DNA from: HGM11416 sp034104345
GTDB taxonomy: Bacteria; Bacillota; Clostridia; Christensenellales; Borkfalkiaceae
DNA: 64,000 nt
Assembly: GCA_034104345.1 (NCBI GenBank)
Contig: JAXEDY010000015.1
Location: forward strand, 1 to 64,000
Direction: 5' to 3'
Shown here: one piece after another, positions 26,601 to 35,900 of the stretch
Layout of the letters: every line of letters starts with the position of its first letter
Numbering within the stretch: position 1 is the stretch's first letter
The notes under the pieces: model-generated
Told to the model about the DNA's origin: nothing
Databases searched by the model: none
What the model saw: only the letters and a program-made list of their open reading frames with translations
Translations under genes and position numbers: made by a program

Positions 26601-27305
26601 TTATTTTTGCGGATCTTTAACGGACGCGTTTTTTGAAGCGCGGCGGACCGAAATAAAAGCGTTTTCGCATTCGTCGCGGGTAGAAAATTCGTTGCTTACG
26701 CACAAAAGGCGGTTGGCGGTTGAAAATATTTTAAAATAAAACTTTCCGCCGCGGCTTACGTTTACGGCGTAATTTTCGCATTCTACGTTGTTTTTTAAGG
26801 TGTCGACTCCGCTTTTTACGCCCGAAAGCGACGTATAATCGTCGCTTTTTAAAAGAATTTTTCCGCCGACAGATACAAGTTTTGCGCTGAAAACCCCGTT
26901 TTCTTCTTCAATCTGCCAAGTTCCCGTCTCGCCTGAGTCGTCGCTCGTTTGCGCTTTTTGTGCGGCGGCATTTTCCGCGTTTAATTCTTCGCTCGTTTCA
27001 TAAGTTGCCGTTTCTTTTTTTACGGTTTCGGGTTTAACTTCTTTAACCGAATTTTCTGCGGCGAAATTTAAGTCGCTCTCGGTTTTTTGTGCATTTTCGG
27101 GGCTTTTCAAATGGGCGGCGTTTTCAATCTGCGTTTTGTTCGTTGCGCTTTTTTCGGCAATTTCCGTTTTTTCGCCGCGCTTTTTGTTTACGACCGCGCG
27201 GAAAACGAAAATAAGAATTATCGCGGCGATAATAACCGCAGCCGAAACGTATAAAACCGTTGCGTAACGGGGAAAGTTTTTTAAATATTCAGATATTTTT
27301 TCCAT
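26601..27305 (-). CDS. Membrane-anchored protein with C-terminal DUF1508 (YegP-like) repeat
   Basis: The 234-residue protein has one N-terminal membrane helix (residues 15-36, VLYVSAAVIIAAIILIFVF) and a long low-complexity Glu/Lys/Ala linker to about residue 125. The C-terminal domain reads FSAKLVSVGGKILLKSDDYTS then VKSGVDTLKNNV, and GKFYFKIFSTANRLLCVSNEFS then ENAFISVRRAS: two DUF1508-type repeats. YegP-like domains are small alpha/beta modules of unknown role. The C-terminal domain probably faces the cytoplasm or cell wall depending on topology, which the positive KKRGEK after the helix suggests is cytoplasmic. The gene is divergent from the flavoprotein gene at 27462. Confidence 0.75.
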   Translation of the reverse strand: MEKISEYLKNFPRYATVLYVSAAVIIAAIILIFVFRAVVNKKRGEKTEIAEKSATNKTQIENAAHLKSPENAQKTESDLNFAAENSVKEVKPETVKKETATYETSEELNAENAAAQKAQTSDDSGETGTWQIEEENGVFSAKLVSVGGKILLKSDDYTSLSGVKSGVDTLKNNVECENYAVNVSRGGKFYFKIFSTANRLLCVSNEFSTRDECENAFISVRRASKNASVKDPQK

Positions 27306-27461
27306 AAAAATTCCAAAAATAAAAATCGTGGCTTATAAGCCGTTAAAAATACTATCGACATTTTAATACATTTTAAAAATTTAGTCAAGTTTTTGACAAA
27401 GAGTAAGGGGCAAAGTTGTAAAAATAAGCAAAGTTGCCGAAAAAAATAAGGAGCGTTTTCG

Positions 27462-28688
27462 ATGAAAATTTATTCGCTTGCAATAATAGGCGGCGGTTTT
27501 TCGGGGCTGTGCCTGTGCAATCTGCTTTTAAAAAGCGGAAAAATTTCGCCTGCAGACATGGTTTTGCTCGAAGGGGGCAAAAGGGTGGGCAAAAAAATAC
27601 TCGCAACCGGCAACGGCAGGGGAAATATTACCAACGCCGTGATTTCGCCCGATTTTTACCACGGAAACAAAGAATTTGCGGCGGCGGCTTTAAAAAAATA
27701 TTCGAACGTCGAACTTTTAAACTTTTTTTATTCGCTCGGGCTTATAACGTGCGAAGAAAACGGGCGCGTTTATCCCGCTTCGCTTTCGGCGGGTGCCGTT
27801 TGTGACGTTTTAAGGCTTCCGCTCGAAGAAAATAACGTGAACGTTTTAACTGAGTTTTATGTAAACGATTTGTCGTTCGATAGTAAAAACGATTGTTTTA
27901 TAATAAAATCGCAAAACGGCGGGCAGATTTTTGCAAAAAAAGCAGTGCTTGCAACGGGCGGCGCGAGCGGCGCGGGATTTTTAACCGACGGGAAAAGTTA
28001 CGCCCTGGCAAAAAGTTTCGGGCATAAAATTACCGATCTTTGGCCCTCTCTCGTGCAGATAAAAACCGAGCGCGAAATTTTAAAGGGGCTTAAAGGCTTA
28101 AAGCAAGAAGTAAATTTAAGTTTGTTCGGCTCGTTGAAAAAGGGCGAAGCGCCGCGATTTATAAAAAGTTTTTCGGGCGATTTGTTGTTTTGCGATTACG
28201 GCGTAAGCGGAAATTCGGTTTTTTCGCTTTCGGCTTATTTAAAGGGCGTTTTAAACCCGACTTTAAAAATAGAATTTTTGCCGAATTTTACCGAAAGCGA
28301 CTTAAACAAAAAACTTATTCCGCTTTGCAGGGGCGAAAACTTAATGCGCGTTTACGTTTCGGTTTTGCCAGCAAGACTTATGCAAACGCTTATAAAACGC
28401 GCGGGTTTTAACCCAACCGACATAGCGTCGGAGAAAAACGTAAGTGCCGTTAACAGGCTTATAAAGGCACTTATCGTAAAAATCGAAGGTGTTTTAAACT
28501 TCGAAAGCGCGCAGGTTACGGCGGGCGGAATAAACGTTATCGACGTGGGTTTCGATATGCAAAGCAAACTTAAAAAAGGGCTTTATATAATAGGCGAAGC
28601 GCTCGACGTAGACGGCGATTGCGGCGGATATAATCTGCAATGGGCGTTTACGAGCGCGGCTGTATGCGCCGAAGAAATGTTTAAATAA
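27462..28688 (+). CDS. HI0933/YhiN-family flavoprotein
   Basis: The 408-residue protein is an FAD-dependent oxidoreductase of the BaiN/HI0933 family. AIIGGGFSGLCLCNLL at residues 6-21 is the dinucleotide-binding fold; GKKILATGNGRGNITN is the family motif; VLATGGASGAGFLTDG and a C-terminal GGINVIDVG, YIIGEALDVDGDCGGYNLQWAF complete the signature. BaiN members reduce bile-acid intermediates in some gut Clostridia, but the family is broad and the substrate is not evident. AAGGAG is well placed before ATG 27462. An in-frame palindromic repeat at 28441-28473 encodes SAVNRLIKALI. A second flavoprotein follows after 11 bp. Confidence 0.92.
   Translation: MKIYSLAIIGGGFSGLCLCNLLLKSGKISPADMVLLEGGKRVGKKILATGNGRGNITNAVISPDFYHGNKEFAAAALKKYSNVELLNFFYSLGLITCEENGRVYPASLSAGAVCDVLRLPLEENNVNVLTEFYVNDLSFDSKNDCFIIKSQNGGQIFAKKAVLATGGASGAGFLTDGKSYALAKSFGHKITDLWPSLVQIKTEREILKGLKGLKQEVNLSLFGSLKKGEAPRFIKSFSGDLLFCDYGVSGNSVFSLSAYLKGVLNPTLKIEFLPNFTESDLNKKLIPLCRGENLMRVYVSVLPARLMQTLIKRAGFNPTDIASEKNVSAVNRLIKALIVKIEGVLNFESAQVTAGGINVIDVGFDMQSKLKKGLYIIGEALDVDGDCGGYNLQWAFTSAAVCAEEMFK
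28441..28473. repeat. Palindromic element inside the HI0933-family gene
   Basis: TAAGTGCC and GGCACTTA form a perfect 8-bp stem around GTTAACAGGCTTATAAA. This copy is almost identical to the intergenic copy at 16513-16543 and is translated in frame as SAVNRLIKALI. Confidence 0.85.
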
Positions 28689-28699
28689 GAAAATAAAAA

Positions 28700-30232
28700 A
28701 TGCAAAAAATCAACGGAATAAAACTTAAAATAGGCGAAAGCGAGCAGATTTTAAAAAGCAGATGTGCGAAAATAGCCGGCGTTAAAGAAAGCGACGTTAA
28801 GCACTTTAGAATTTTAAAAAAGTCGCTCGACGCGCGCGACAAAGGCAACGTTTTTTACACCTATAACGCCGAAATATCCATTTTCGACGAACCAAAGCAA
28901 AAACCTGTTTTGCCGAAAGCAAGCGGAACGGTAGCTGTTATAGGCGCCGGACCATGCGGGCTTTTTTGCGCGCTTTATCTTGCTCGTTGCGGCATAAAAC
29001 CCATTGTTTTCGAGCGAGGCGAAAGCGTTGAAAACCGCAAAAAAACCTGCGAAAACTTTATAAAAACGGCAAAACTCAACGTAAACAGCAACGTTCAGTT
29101 CGGTGAAGGCGGCGCGGGCGCTTTTTCAGACGGCAAGCTTAACACGCAAGTAAACAACGAGCGCGTTTCTATGGCTATACGCGATTTTGCGTTTTTCGGC
29201 GCGCCGAGCGAAATCACGTATCTTTCAAAACCGCATATCGGAAGCGACAAACTTCCCGAAGTGGTAAAAAACATTCGCAACGAAATTATAAAACTCGGCG
29301 GAGAAGTGAAATTCAACGCCAAAGTTACCGATTTTGAGTTTAAAAACGGCGTTTTAGGCGGGATTTTTTACGAGCAAAACGGAAAAAACGAGTTTTTTAA
29401 GTGCGAAAACTGCGTTATCGCGGCGGGACACAGCGCGCGCGACCTGTTCGAAACTCTTTATAAAAACGGCGTGCCTATGGAGCAAAAACCGTTCGCCGTA
29501 GGTTTTCGGATAGAGCATCTGCAAAGCGAAATAAGCTTTGCGCAATACGGAAAAGAATATAAAAGGCTGCCCGCCGCCGACTATAAACTTACTTCGCACG
29601 CGGGCGAACGCGACGTGTTTACCTTTTGCATGTGCCCGGGCGGCTACGTTATGCCCGCCTCAAGCGAAGAAGGCGGCGTCGTGACCAACGGAATGAGCGA
29701 ATACGCGCGAAACGGCGAAAACGCAAACAGCGCGCTTGTATGTGCGGTAACTCCCGCCGATTTCGGCGGCAGCGATCCGCTTGCAGGCGTTCGTTTTCAG
29801 CGTGAACTCGAAATAAAAGCGTATTTTGCGGGCGGCGGAAATTATAGCGCGCCCGTGCAAAAACTCGGCGATTTTATGAACGATAAAGAAAGTTATAAAT
29901 TCGGCGAAATAAAGCCCACGTATCCGCTTAAAACTCAATTTTATGATTTTTGTAAATTTTATAAAAAAGAGATGACAAATTCGTTCAAAAACGCTATAAT
30001 GGACATGGATAAAAGGCTTAAAGGCTTTTACAATCCCGAAGCTCTTTTAACGGGCGTTGAAAGCAGAACTTCGTCGCCGCTGAGAATTTTGCGCGACGAA
30101 AACGGAGAAAGCCCGATGTTTAAAGGGATTTTTCCTGCGGGCGAAGGCGCGGGATACGCGGGCGGAATAACGAGCGCCGCCGCCGACGGAATAAAAATCG
30201 CGCTTATTTTGGCACAAAAAGCATCGGTTTAA
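28700..30232 (+). CDS. NAD(P)/FAD-dependent dehydrogenase, uncharacterised family
   Basis: The 510-residue protein begins with an approximately 70-residue alpha/beta domain, then VAVIGAGPCGLFCALYLARC (about residues 75-94), the FAD-binding fold. NVQFGEGGAGAFSDGKLNT, CVIAAGHSARDLFETL, CMCPGGYVMPASSEEGGVVTNGMS and IFPAGEGAGYAGGITSAAADG are the hallmarks of a widespread but uncharacterised FAD-dependent dehydrogenase family. It starts 11 bp after the HI0933-family gene and is probably cotranscribed, though no ribosome-binding site is visible. The reaction is unknown. Confidence 0.9.
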   Translation: MQKINGIKLKIGESEQILKSRCAKIAGVKESDVKHFRILKKSLDARDKGNVFYTYNAEISIFDEPKQKPVLPKASGTVAVIGAGPCGLFCALYLARCGIKPIVFERGESVENRKKTCENFIKTAKLNVNSNVQFGEGGAGAFSDGKLNTQVNNERVSMAIRDFAFFGAPSEITYLSKPHIGSDKLPEVVKNIRNEIIKLGGEVKFNAKVTDFEFKNGVLGGIFYEQNGKNEFFKCENCVIAAGHSARDLFETLYKNGVPMEQKPFAVGFRIEHLQSEISFAQYGKEYKRLPAADYKLTSHAGERDVFTFCMCPGGYVMPASSEEGGVVTNGMSEYARNGENANSALVCAVTPADFGGSDPLAGVRFQRELEIKAYFAGGGNYSAPVQKLGDFMNDKESYKFGEIKPTYPLKTQFYDFCKFYKKEMTNSFKNAIMDMDKRLKGFYNPEALLTGVESRTSSPLRILRDENGESPMFKGIFPAGEGAGYAGGITSAAADGIKIALILAQKASV

Positions 30233-30298
30233 AAAAGTCTTGCTTTAGTTAAAAATTTGAAAAAATTTTTTTCAAAGGATTAAAAAGGAGCGCGAAAA

Positions 30299-30985
30299 AT
30301 GCAGATAAAATATTTGGGGCATTCCGCTTTTTTAATAAAAACCGAAGATTTTTCGGTATGTTTCGATCCGTTTTGCGATATAGGTTACGATATTGAACCC
30401 GTAACGTGCGATTATTGCGTGTGTTCGCACGGGCATTTCGATCACGCGGCGTATCGGGCTGTAAAATATAAATATCTTATAACGGGCAAAAACAAAGTGG
30501 CAATCGACGAAAATAAAAATTGCGTCGCCGAAAAAACCGAAACGCTTGCAGATAAAAAAGGCGTTTTCAAACGCGTGCAAATTTACCACGACGATAAATG
30601 CGGCGCGCTTCGCGGAGAAAATTACGCGACCGTGTTCGAATCAGGCGGCGTTGTTTTTTGTCATTTGGGCGACGCGGGCGAAAACTATGCCGACGATATA
30701 GCGCAAAAAATAGGAAAAATCGACGTTTTGTTTATTCCGGTAGGCGGAAGATACACTATCGACGCAAGGCAGGCGAAGCGTTACGTTTTGGGGCTTAACC
30801 CCGAAATAGTTATTCCTATGCACTATAAAACGCGAAAAAGCTCGTTGGATATAAGCGATAAAAACGAATTTTTAAAACTTTTTTGTGATAAAAGCATTAA
30901 AAACGTAACTTCGCCGTTTGAAATAAGCGTTAAAAATTTACCAAAAGAATTAACCGTTTTTAACGTAGACGACCGCGAGTTTTGA
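30299..30985 (+). CDS. Metallo-beta-lactamase-fold hydrolase (UlaG/UPF0173-like)
   Basis: The 228-residue protein starts IKYLGHSAFLIKT and carries the metal motif SHGHFDHAA near residue 43, then CHLGDAG and IPVGGRYTID, and IPMHYKTRK as the late His ligand. This is the compact UlaG/UPF0173 type of metal-dependent hydrolase. HxHxDH is complete. AGGAG precedes ATG 30299. The substrate is unknown. It precedes the Rho-like gene by 27 bp. Confidence 0.9.
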   Translation: MQIKYLGHSAFLIKTEDFSVCFDPFCDIGYDIEPVTCDYCVCSHGHFDHAAYRAVKYKYLITGKNKVAIDENKNCVAEKTETLADKKGVFKRVQIYHDDKCGALRGENYATVFESGGVVFCHLGDAGENYADDIAQKIGKIDVLFIPVGGRYTIDARQAKRYVLGLNPEIVIPMHYKTRKSSLDISDKNEFLKLFCDKSIKNVTSPFEISVKNLPKELTVFNVDDREF

Positions 30986-31012
30986 TAGCGCGTGCGCCCG
31001 TAAGAGGAAAAT

Positions 31013-32485
31013 ATGAAACCTGCAACTTTAAGCGACAGTTTTTTGCAAAGTTTAAGCATTTACGAATTAAGGGTAGTTTTAAAACTGCTTGGGGGTACGC
31101 CGTTAAATAAATCGAGTGCTGCTTTGGTTGAAGAAATAAAAGAAATTCAGAACGGCAAAACTCCGGTTAAAAAAAGCAACCGCGGCAGAAAACCGAAATA
31201 TCTTGCTTACGAAAAGGACGGGTTTTGCAAGGGGATAGACAGCACTTCGTTCGAACGCATTAAAAACGCCCTTTTCGGCGAAAGCAACGACGGCAAAAAA
31301 CCTTTTCCGCTTGCTTATGCCGAAATGGAAAAACCCGAATATAAGGGGCGTAAAGCGCCCGCTTTCGCAAACGGAGTTTATGCGCCCGTAAAGCCTATGG
31401 TCTGCTCGCCCGAAGCCGAACCCGAAATCGTTTCGGCGGCGGACGGAGTAGTTGTTACCGAATACGACGTGCCTTATTGCATAAACTACGACGCGCGCGT
31501 AAAATATCCCGTGTTTTTAATGGAGAAAGACCTTGTTAAGGCTTACGATTTAGAAACGGGCGATCGCATAACGGGCTATGCCCGCAGCAAAAACGACGGC
31601 AGATATACCATTTACGAAGTCGAAAAAATCAACGGCGAACCGCGCGAAAAATTCGTTCGCGGCGCAGCGTTCGATTTAATACCCGTTTCTTATCCCGAAG
31701 AAATTTTTAATCTCGGAGAAAGCGACGATTCGGCTTGCCGTGCGATAGATTTATTTTCGCCGATAGGCAAGGGCGCAAGGGCGGTTATAATAGAAGGCTC
31801 GCGCAGAAAAGCCGTTGAAATCATCGAAAACATATCGAAAGAACTTGTAAAACAAGCCCACGTTATCTACATGCCGATAGGCGTTGCGCCCGAAATGATA
31901 GGCGCCGCAATCGAAAACATACCCGAAGCCGACATCGTTGCAACCGATTTTTCGCAGGATTTGATTTCGGCTTTAAACCGCGTAAGCGTTTACGTCGAAC
32001 GCGCGAAAAGGCTTGTTGAACAGGGCGAAAACGTGGTTATCGTGTTATATTCGCTCGATAAATTATACGAAGCGTTTAAAAACTTTTACGAAAGCGACGA
32101 AACCGCTTTGGATGAATCCAAAAACTTTTTGTGCCGCGCCAAAAAAGTCAAGGGCGGCGGAAGTTTGACTATTATTACCGCAATGTCGAAAAATCTGCCG
32201 GCGGCATTAGCCGCCGAAACCGAACGCGTGTGCAACTGCGTGGTCAGGTTAAGCGACGAAATAGCGTTTTCTCCGCTCGACGGGGTAGACGTGTTCGCAA
32301 GCGGAACTACCAGAATAAAATCGGTTTTAGGCGCTGAAAAATACAATTCGATCGAAGAACTTCGCAACGAGATTTATCTGAAAAACTCGCCCGCGGTTTT
32401 AAACAAACTGTTTAAACAAATGCGTTCGAACGATTTAATAACCGCCGATTTAGACGCCGCGATTGACTGGGTAAAGAGTAAATAA
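31013..32485 (+). CDS. Degenerate Rho transcription-termination-factor homologue
   Basis: The 490-residue protein follows the Rho domain order. Residues 5-50 (LSDSFLQSLSIYELRVVLKL) match the Rho N-terminal helical domain. A cold-shock-like region near 140-235 includes DLETGDRITGYAR and YEVEKINGEP, which parallel Rho GLRTGDTVSG and KVEKINGE. The RecA-type core begins IDLFSPIGKGARAVII. Walker A is lost: EGSRRKAV (261-268) stands where Rho has APPKAGKT. In Walker B, VVIVLYSLDKL replaces VVILLDSITRL, so the Asp is Tyr. GGGSLTIITAM and ASGTTRIKSVL are retained. ATP hydrolysis is therefore unlikely. It may be a pseudoenzyme acting on RNA or on an active Rho; no other rho gene is in the window. RBS GAGGA precedes ATG 31013. 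Confidence 0.88.
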   Translation: MKPATLSDSFLQSLSIYELRVVLKLLGGTPLNKSSAALVEEIKEIQNGKTPVKKSNRGRKPKYLAYEKDGFCKGIDSTSFERIKNALFGESNDGKKPFPLAYAEMEKPEYKGRKAPAFANGVYAPVKPMVCSPEAEPEIVSAADGVVVTEYDVPYCINYDARVKYPVFLMEKDLVKAYDLETGDRITGYARSKNDGRYTIYEVEKINGEPREKFVRGAAFDLIPVSYPEEIFNLGESDDSACRAIDLFSPIGKGARAVIIEGSRRKAVEIIENISKELVKQAHVIYMPIGVAPEMIGAAIENIPEADIVATDFSQDLISALNRVSVYVERAKRLVEQGENVVIVLYSLDKLYEAFKNFYESDETALDESKNFLCRAKKVKGGGSLTIITAMSKNLPAALAAETERVCNCVVRLSDEIAFSPLDGVDVFASGTTRIKSVLGAEKYNSIEELRNEIYLKNSPAVLNKLFKQMRSNDLITADLDAAIDWVKSK

Positions 32486-32517
32486 AGCAAGGCAAAAATG
32501 CCGACGATAGAAAGGCG

Positions 32518-32550
32518 AAAGTGCCGATAACGGGCTTATAGCCGCACTTT
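32518..32550 (+). repeat. Palindromic element after the Rho-like gene
   Basis: AAAGTGC and GCACTTT flank CGATAACGGGCTTATAGCC. It lies 32 bp after the stop codon and is followed by TTTATCG, so it may also terminate transcription. Confidence 0.8.
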
Positions 32551-32603
32551 TATCGATTTTCGGGCGTTTTGCCGCCAAACGTAACAAAATATTCTTTTGA
32601 AAA

Positions 32604-32631
32604 CGAGGGACTTTTAGTCGCTCGTTTTTTT
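32604..32631 (+). terminator. Rho-independent terminator before ftsK
   Basis: CGAGGGACT and AGTCGCTCG form a stem with one mismatch, extended by A/T pairs, followed by seven T residues. It separates the Rho-like transcript from ftsK. Confidence 0.8.
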
Positions 32632-32757
32632 ATTACGTTTCGGCAAAGGTATGGGCGGTTCGTGTTTTTATCGCGCAACGTAAAAAGCAAAAATAAATCC
32701 GTTTAAATCGCATAAAACAAAAAAATTTTTCGGCTTTTATTTTCTGCTTTTAAATCG

Positions 32758-32786
32758 TTGAAAAAAATCGGGTAACATGGTATAAT
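32758..32786 (+). promoter_or_regulatory. Promoter of the ftsK operon
   Basis: TTGAAA at 32758-32763 and TATAAT at 32781-32786 are 17 bp apart, with an extended TGG before the -10. The leader to the TTG start at 32958 is about 165 nt and includes the hairpin TGCGCGCGCATATCGGCGCA. Confidence 0.85.
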
Positions 32787-32957
32787 GTAATTTACATTGA
32801 ATACACCGCATGCGCGCGCATATCGGCGCAAACGTTTCGGGGTTTAAGTTTTGAATTATAAATTCGGATGGCACGTCCGTATTTGGTCAGATAAAAATTC
32901 GGCAGGAAGTTTAGGTAAGAAGTTCGGTTAAAAAATCGGTTCGGGAGGAAAAGGGTT

Positions 32958-35900
32958 TTGGCAGAACACGAAGAAAAAAAACGTAAACGCAGTTTGTTGT
33001 TTTCGTCTGAAATGACGGGAATGCTTTTGGCATTGTTTTCAATTATTGGGCTTTTATGCCTTATCACGGGAGATTCGGTGTTTTTCACAGTAGGCGGCGC
33101 CGTTCAGAACTTCTTTTTGGGACTGCTCGGCTTTGCGTCGTATCCCGTTTTAATATCGTTTTTATATCTCGGAATAAAGCTCGTGGTGGGCTTTAAAATG
33201 CGCGTTCGTGGGGTAAAACTCGGCGTAACCATGTTTTTCGTGTATCTGCTTCTGGCGGGGCTTATCGTGCAAACGGCTACTACTTACGGCGAACTCGCAA
33301 ATAAAATTCCGTTCGGCGAATACTTGGCGTATTGTTATCATCACGACGGCGCTTTTAATCACACGTTCGGCGGTGCGTTTTTCGGACTTATCGCATACCC
33401 GATTTCGCTGCTACTAACACCCGTGATGGCGGATGTGTTTTATGCGCTCAACATAATCGTAATCACCGTTTTGGTTTTCAGAAAACGCTTTAAACAGTTC
33501 GTTGCCGAAGCGGACGAACGCCGCGAAAGGCGTGCCGACGAACGCGCCGAACGAGAACTTGAAAAAAAGACCAAAGAGTTTGAAAGCGCGCGCAAAAAGG
33601 CTGCGGCACGCGGCGTAAGCGGCTCGGTAGAATACGTTAAGGCGGATAAGCGTTCGAGATATAACGCCGCCGTCGAACGCGGGTATTACCGCGGCGAACA
33701 AACGGCTATAGGCTCGGCCGATCGCTTTGCCGAAAATGGATTCGAGAGTGCGGCGCAAAACCGTAACGACGATATACTGCAGGGGCAAGGGCGTTCTAGC
33801 GGTGCGTCTTCGGCTGAAAATTATCCCCGCGAATTCGACGGGATAGGCGATTCGTATCACGCCGTCGGGCTCGACGGTATTTACGGAAACGAAAAATTCA
33901 ACTTTAAATCCAAGCGCGACGCGCAAAAAACCGACGACAGAGAACGCAGTTTAAAACTTTTATTCGGCGATCAAACATACTACGGCGCAAACGGCGGAAA
34001 TTCTTCAAACGGCATAAACGATTCTTCGCGCGAAGGATATCCCGAAAATGCATGCGGCAACGGCAACTATGCAAACGGCGGTTACCGCGGCGAATCCGCG
34101 CGCGGGTTTTACGACGACAGACCGGGCGAAGTTCGTTCTTCAAAAAGTTATCAAAGCGATTACGACGACGATATGGCGGCAAAACTCGACTACATCCGTC
34201 GCCCCGTATCGCCCGACTATCGAGAAGGGGCGCGTTCACCCATGGGTAACGACGTGCCCGAATCGATTGCTATACGCAACGCCGACAGATTCGAAGACGT
34301 AGACGAGTCGATGCCCGACCGCGACGTTTACGTTATAAACGACGGCAAAAACAATTCGAGAGCGGCGGGCGGAATACGTTCGTTCGATTTGCAAAGCGGC
34401 AGAGAACGCGGCGGCAGACTCGGCGATTCGTTTAACTCCGACGAAATTTCGGGGCGTGAACGCGGATATAATTTTTCCGACGGCGGCGATTTAAGCGCGC
34501 AAAGCCCGCGAAAGGGCGATATGCGAAACGAAAACCCGCGCTCCGAGGAAAATCGCGGCGACGGCGAACAGTCTTCGTTCGAAAGTTTGTTCGGCGACGA
34601 AAAAACCGAAAATACAAATTCCGGCGAACGTTCGAGTATAAACGGGCTTAAACGCGTTAAAGATAATTTTGAAAATTCACGCGAATCTACCGGTTTAGGC
34701 GGCGACCGCTTATCGGGAGATCGTTTTGGAGACGACGCGGCTGCTGCCGATTATTCGCGCGGAAAGGGCTTTGCCGAAAACGACGTAGCCGCAAGGCAAT
34801 TTTCCGATAAGATTTTAAGCAGAGCCGAACAAATGGAAATAGGCGGCTTGGGGACAAACGGCAACGTAGGCGGCGTGGCAGGCAATTCTTCGGAAAGCGC
34901 GACAAACGCTTCGGGCGTAAAGCCGGGGCTTAACATAAGCGACGAACGCAAACTTATAAATCCCATCGACACAATCCCCTTAAATTATCGCTATCATTTC
35001 GCGCCGTATAATCTTATGAACGATTATCGCCCGAACGCAATGGCGATAGCCGAAACCAAGCGCGAACAGGAAAGCCGTAAAAACATAATTTTACAGGTGC
35101 TTTCGAACGCGAAAATCTCGGCGCAGATAGTCGACGTGAAATACGGTCCCGCGCTTACGCGTTTCGAGCTTACGATTCCCGACGACGTTTCGGTAAAACG
35201 CGTTACCGAATTGCAAAAAGATTTCAACTTCCGCATAGCGGCGCACGGCACCATAAGAATAGTGGCGCCTATTCCGGGCACTTCGCGCATAGGTATCGAA
35301 GTTCCCAACTCGGCGCCGGCAACGGTAGGACTTAAAGAACTCGTAATGGATCAGGGCTTTAAAAATGCCAAAAAATCTTCGCTTACGTTCTGTTTGGGCA
35401 AAGACCTGGTGGGCTCGCCCGTAAACCTTGATCTTTCGAAAATGCCGCACCTTTTGGTGGCGGGCGCAACCGGCACCGGCAAGAGCGTATTTCTGAATAC
35501 GCTTCTTATAAGCCTGATGTATAAATACACGCCCGAAGAGTTGCGAATAGTTCTCGTCGATCCCAAAATCGTAGAATTTTCGCTGTTTAAAGGCACGCCT
35601 AACCTGTTGTTCGACGAAATTATAACCGAAACGCCCAAAGCGTGCGCCATGCTCGACTGGGCGTGCAAAGAAATGGACGACCGCTATCGCCTGCTTAACG
35701 AAAATTTGGTTAAAAACGTAGACGAATACAACTCGTTTATGGCAAGCAAGGGCGGAAAACCGCTTTATAAAATTTTAATAATCATCGACGAATTCGCCGA
35801 TTTAATGGCTACTTCGAACGACAAAAAGAATATCGAAAACAAGATAAGCCGAATCGCGGCGAAAGCGCGTGCGGCGGGTATTCACCTTATAATGGCAACC

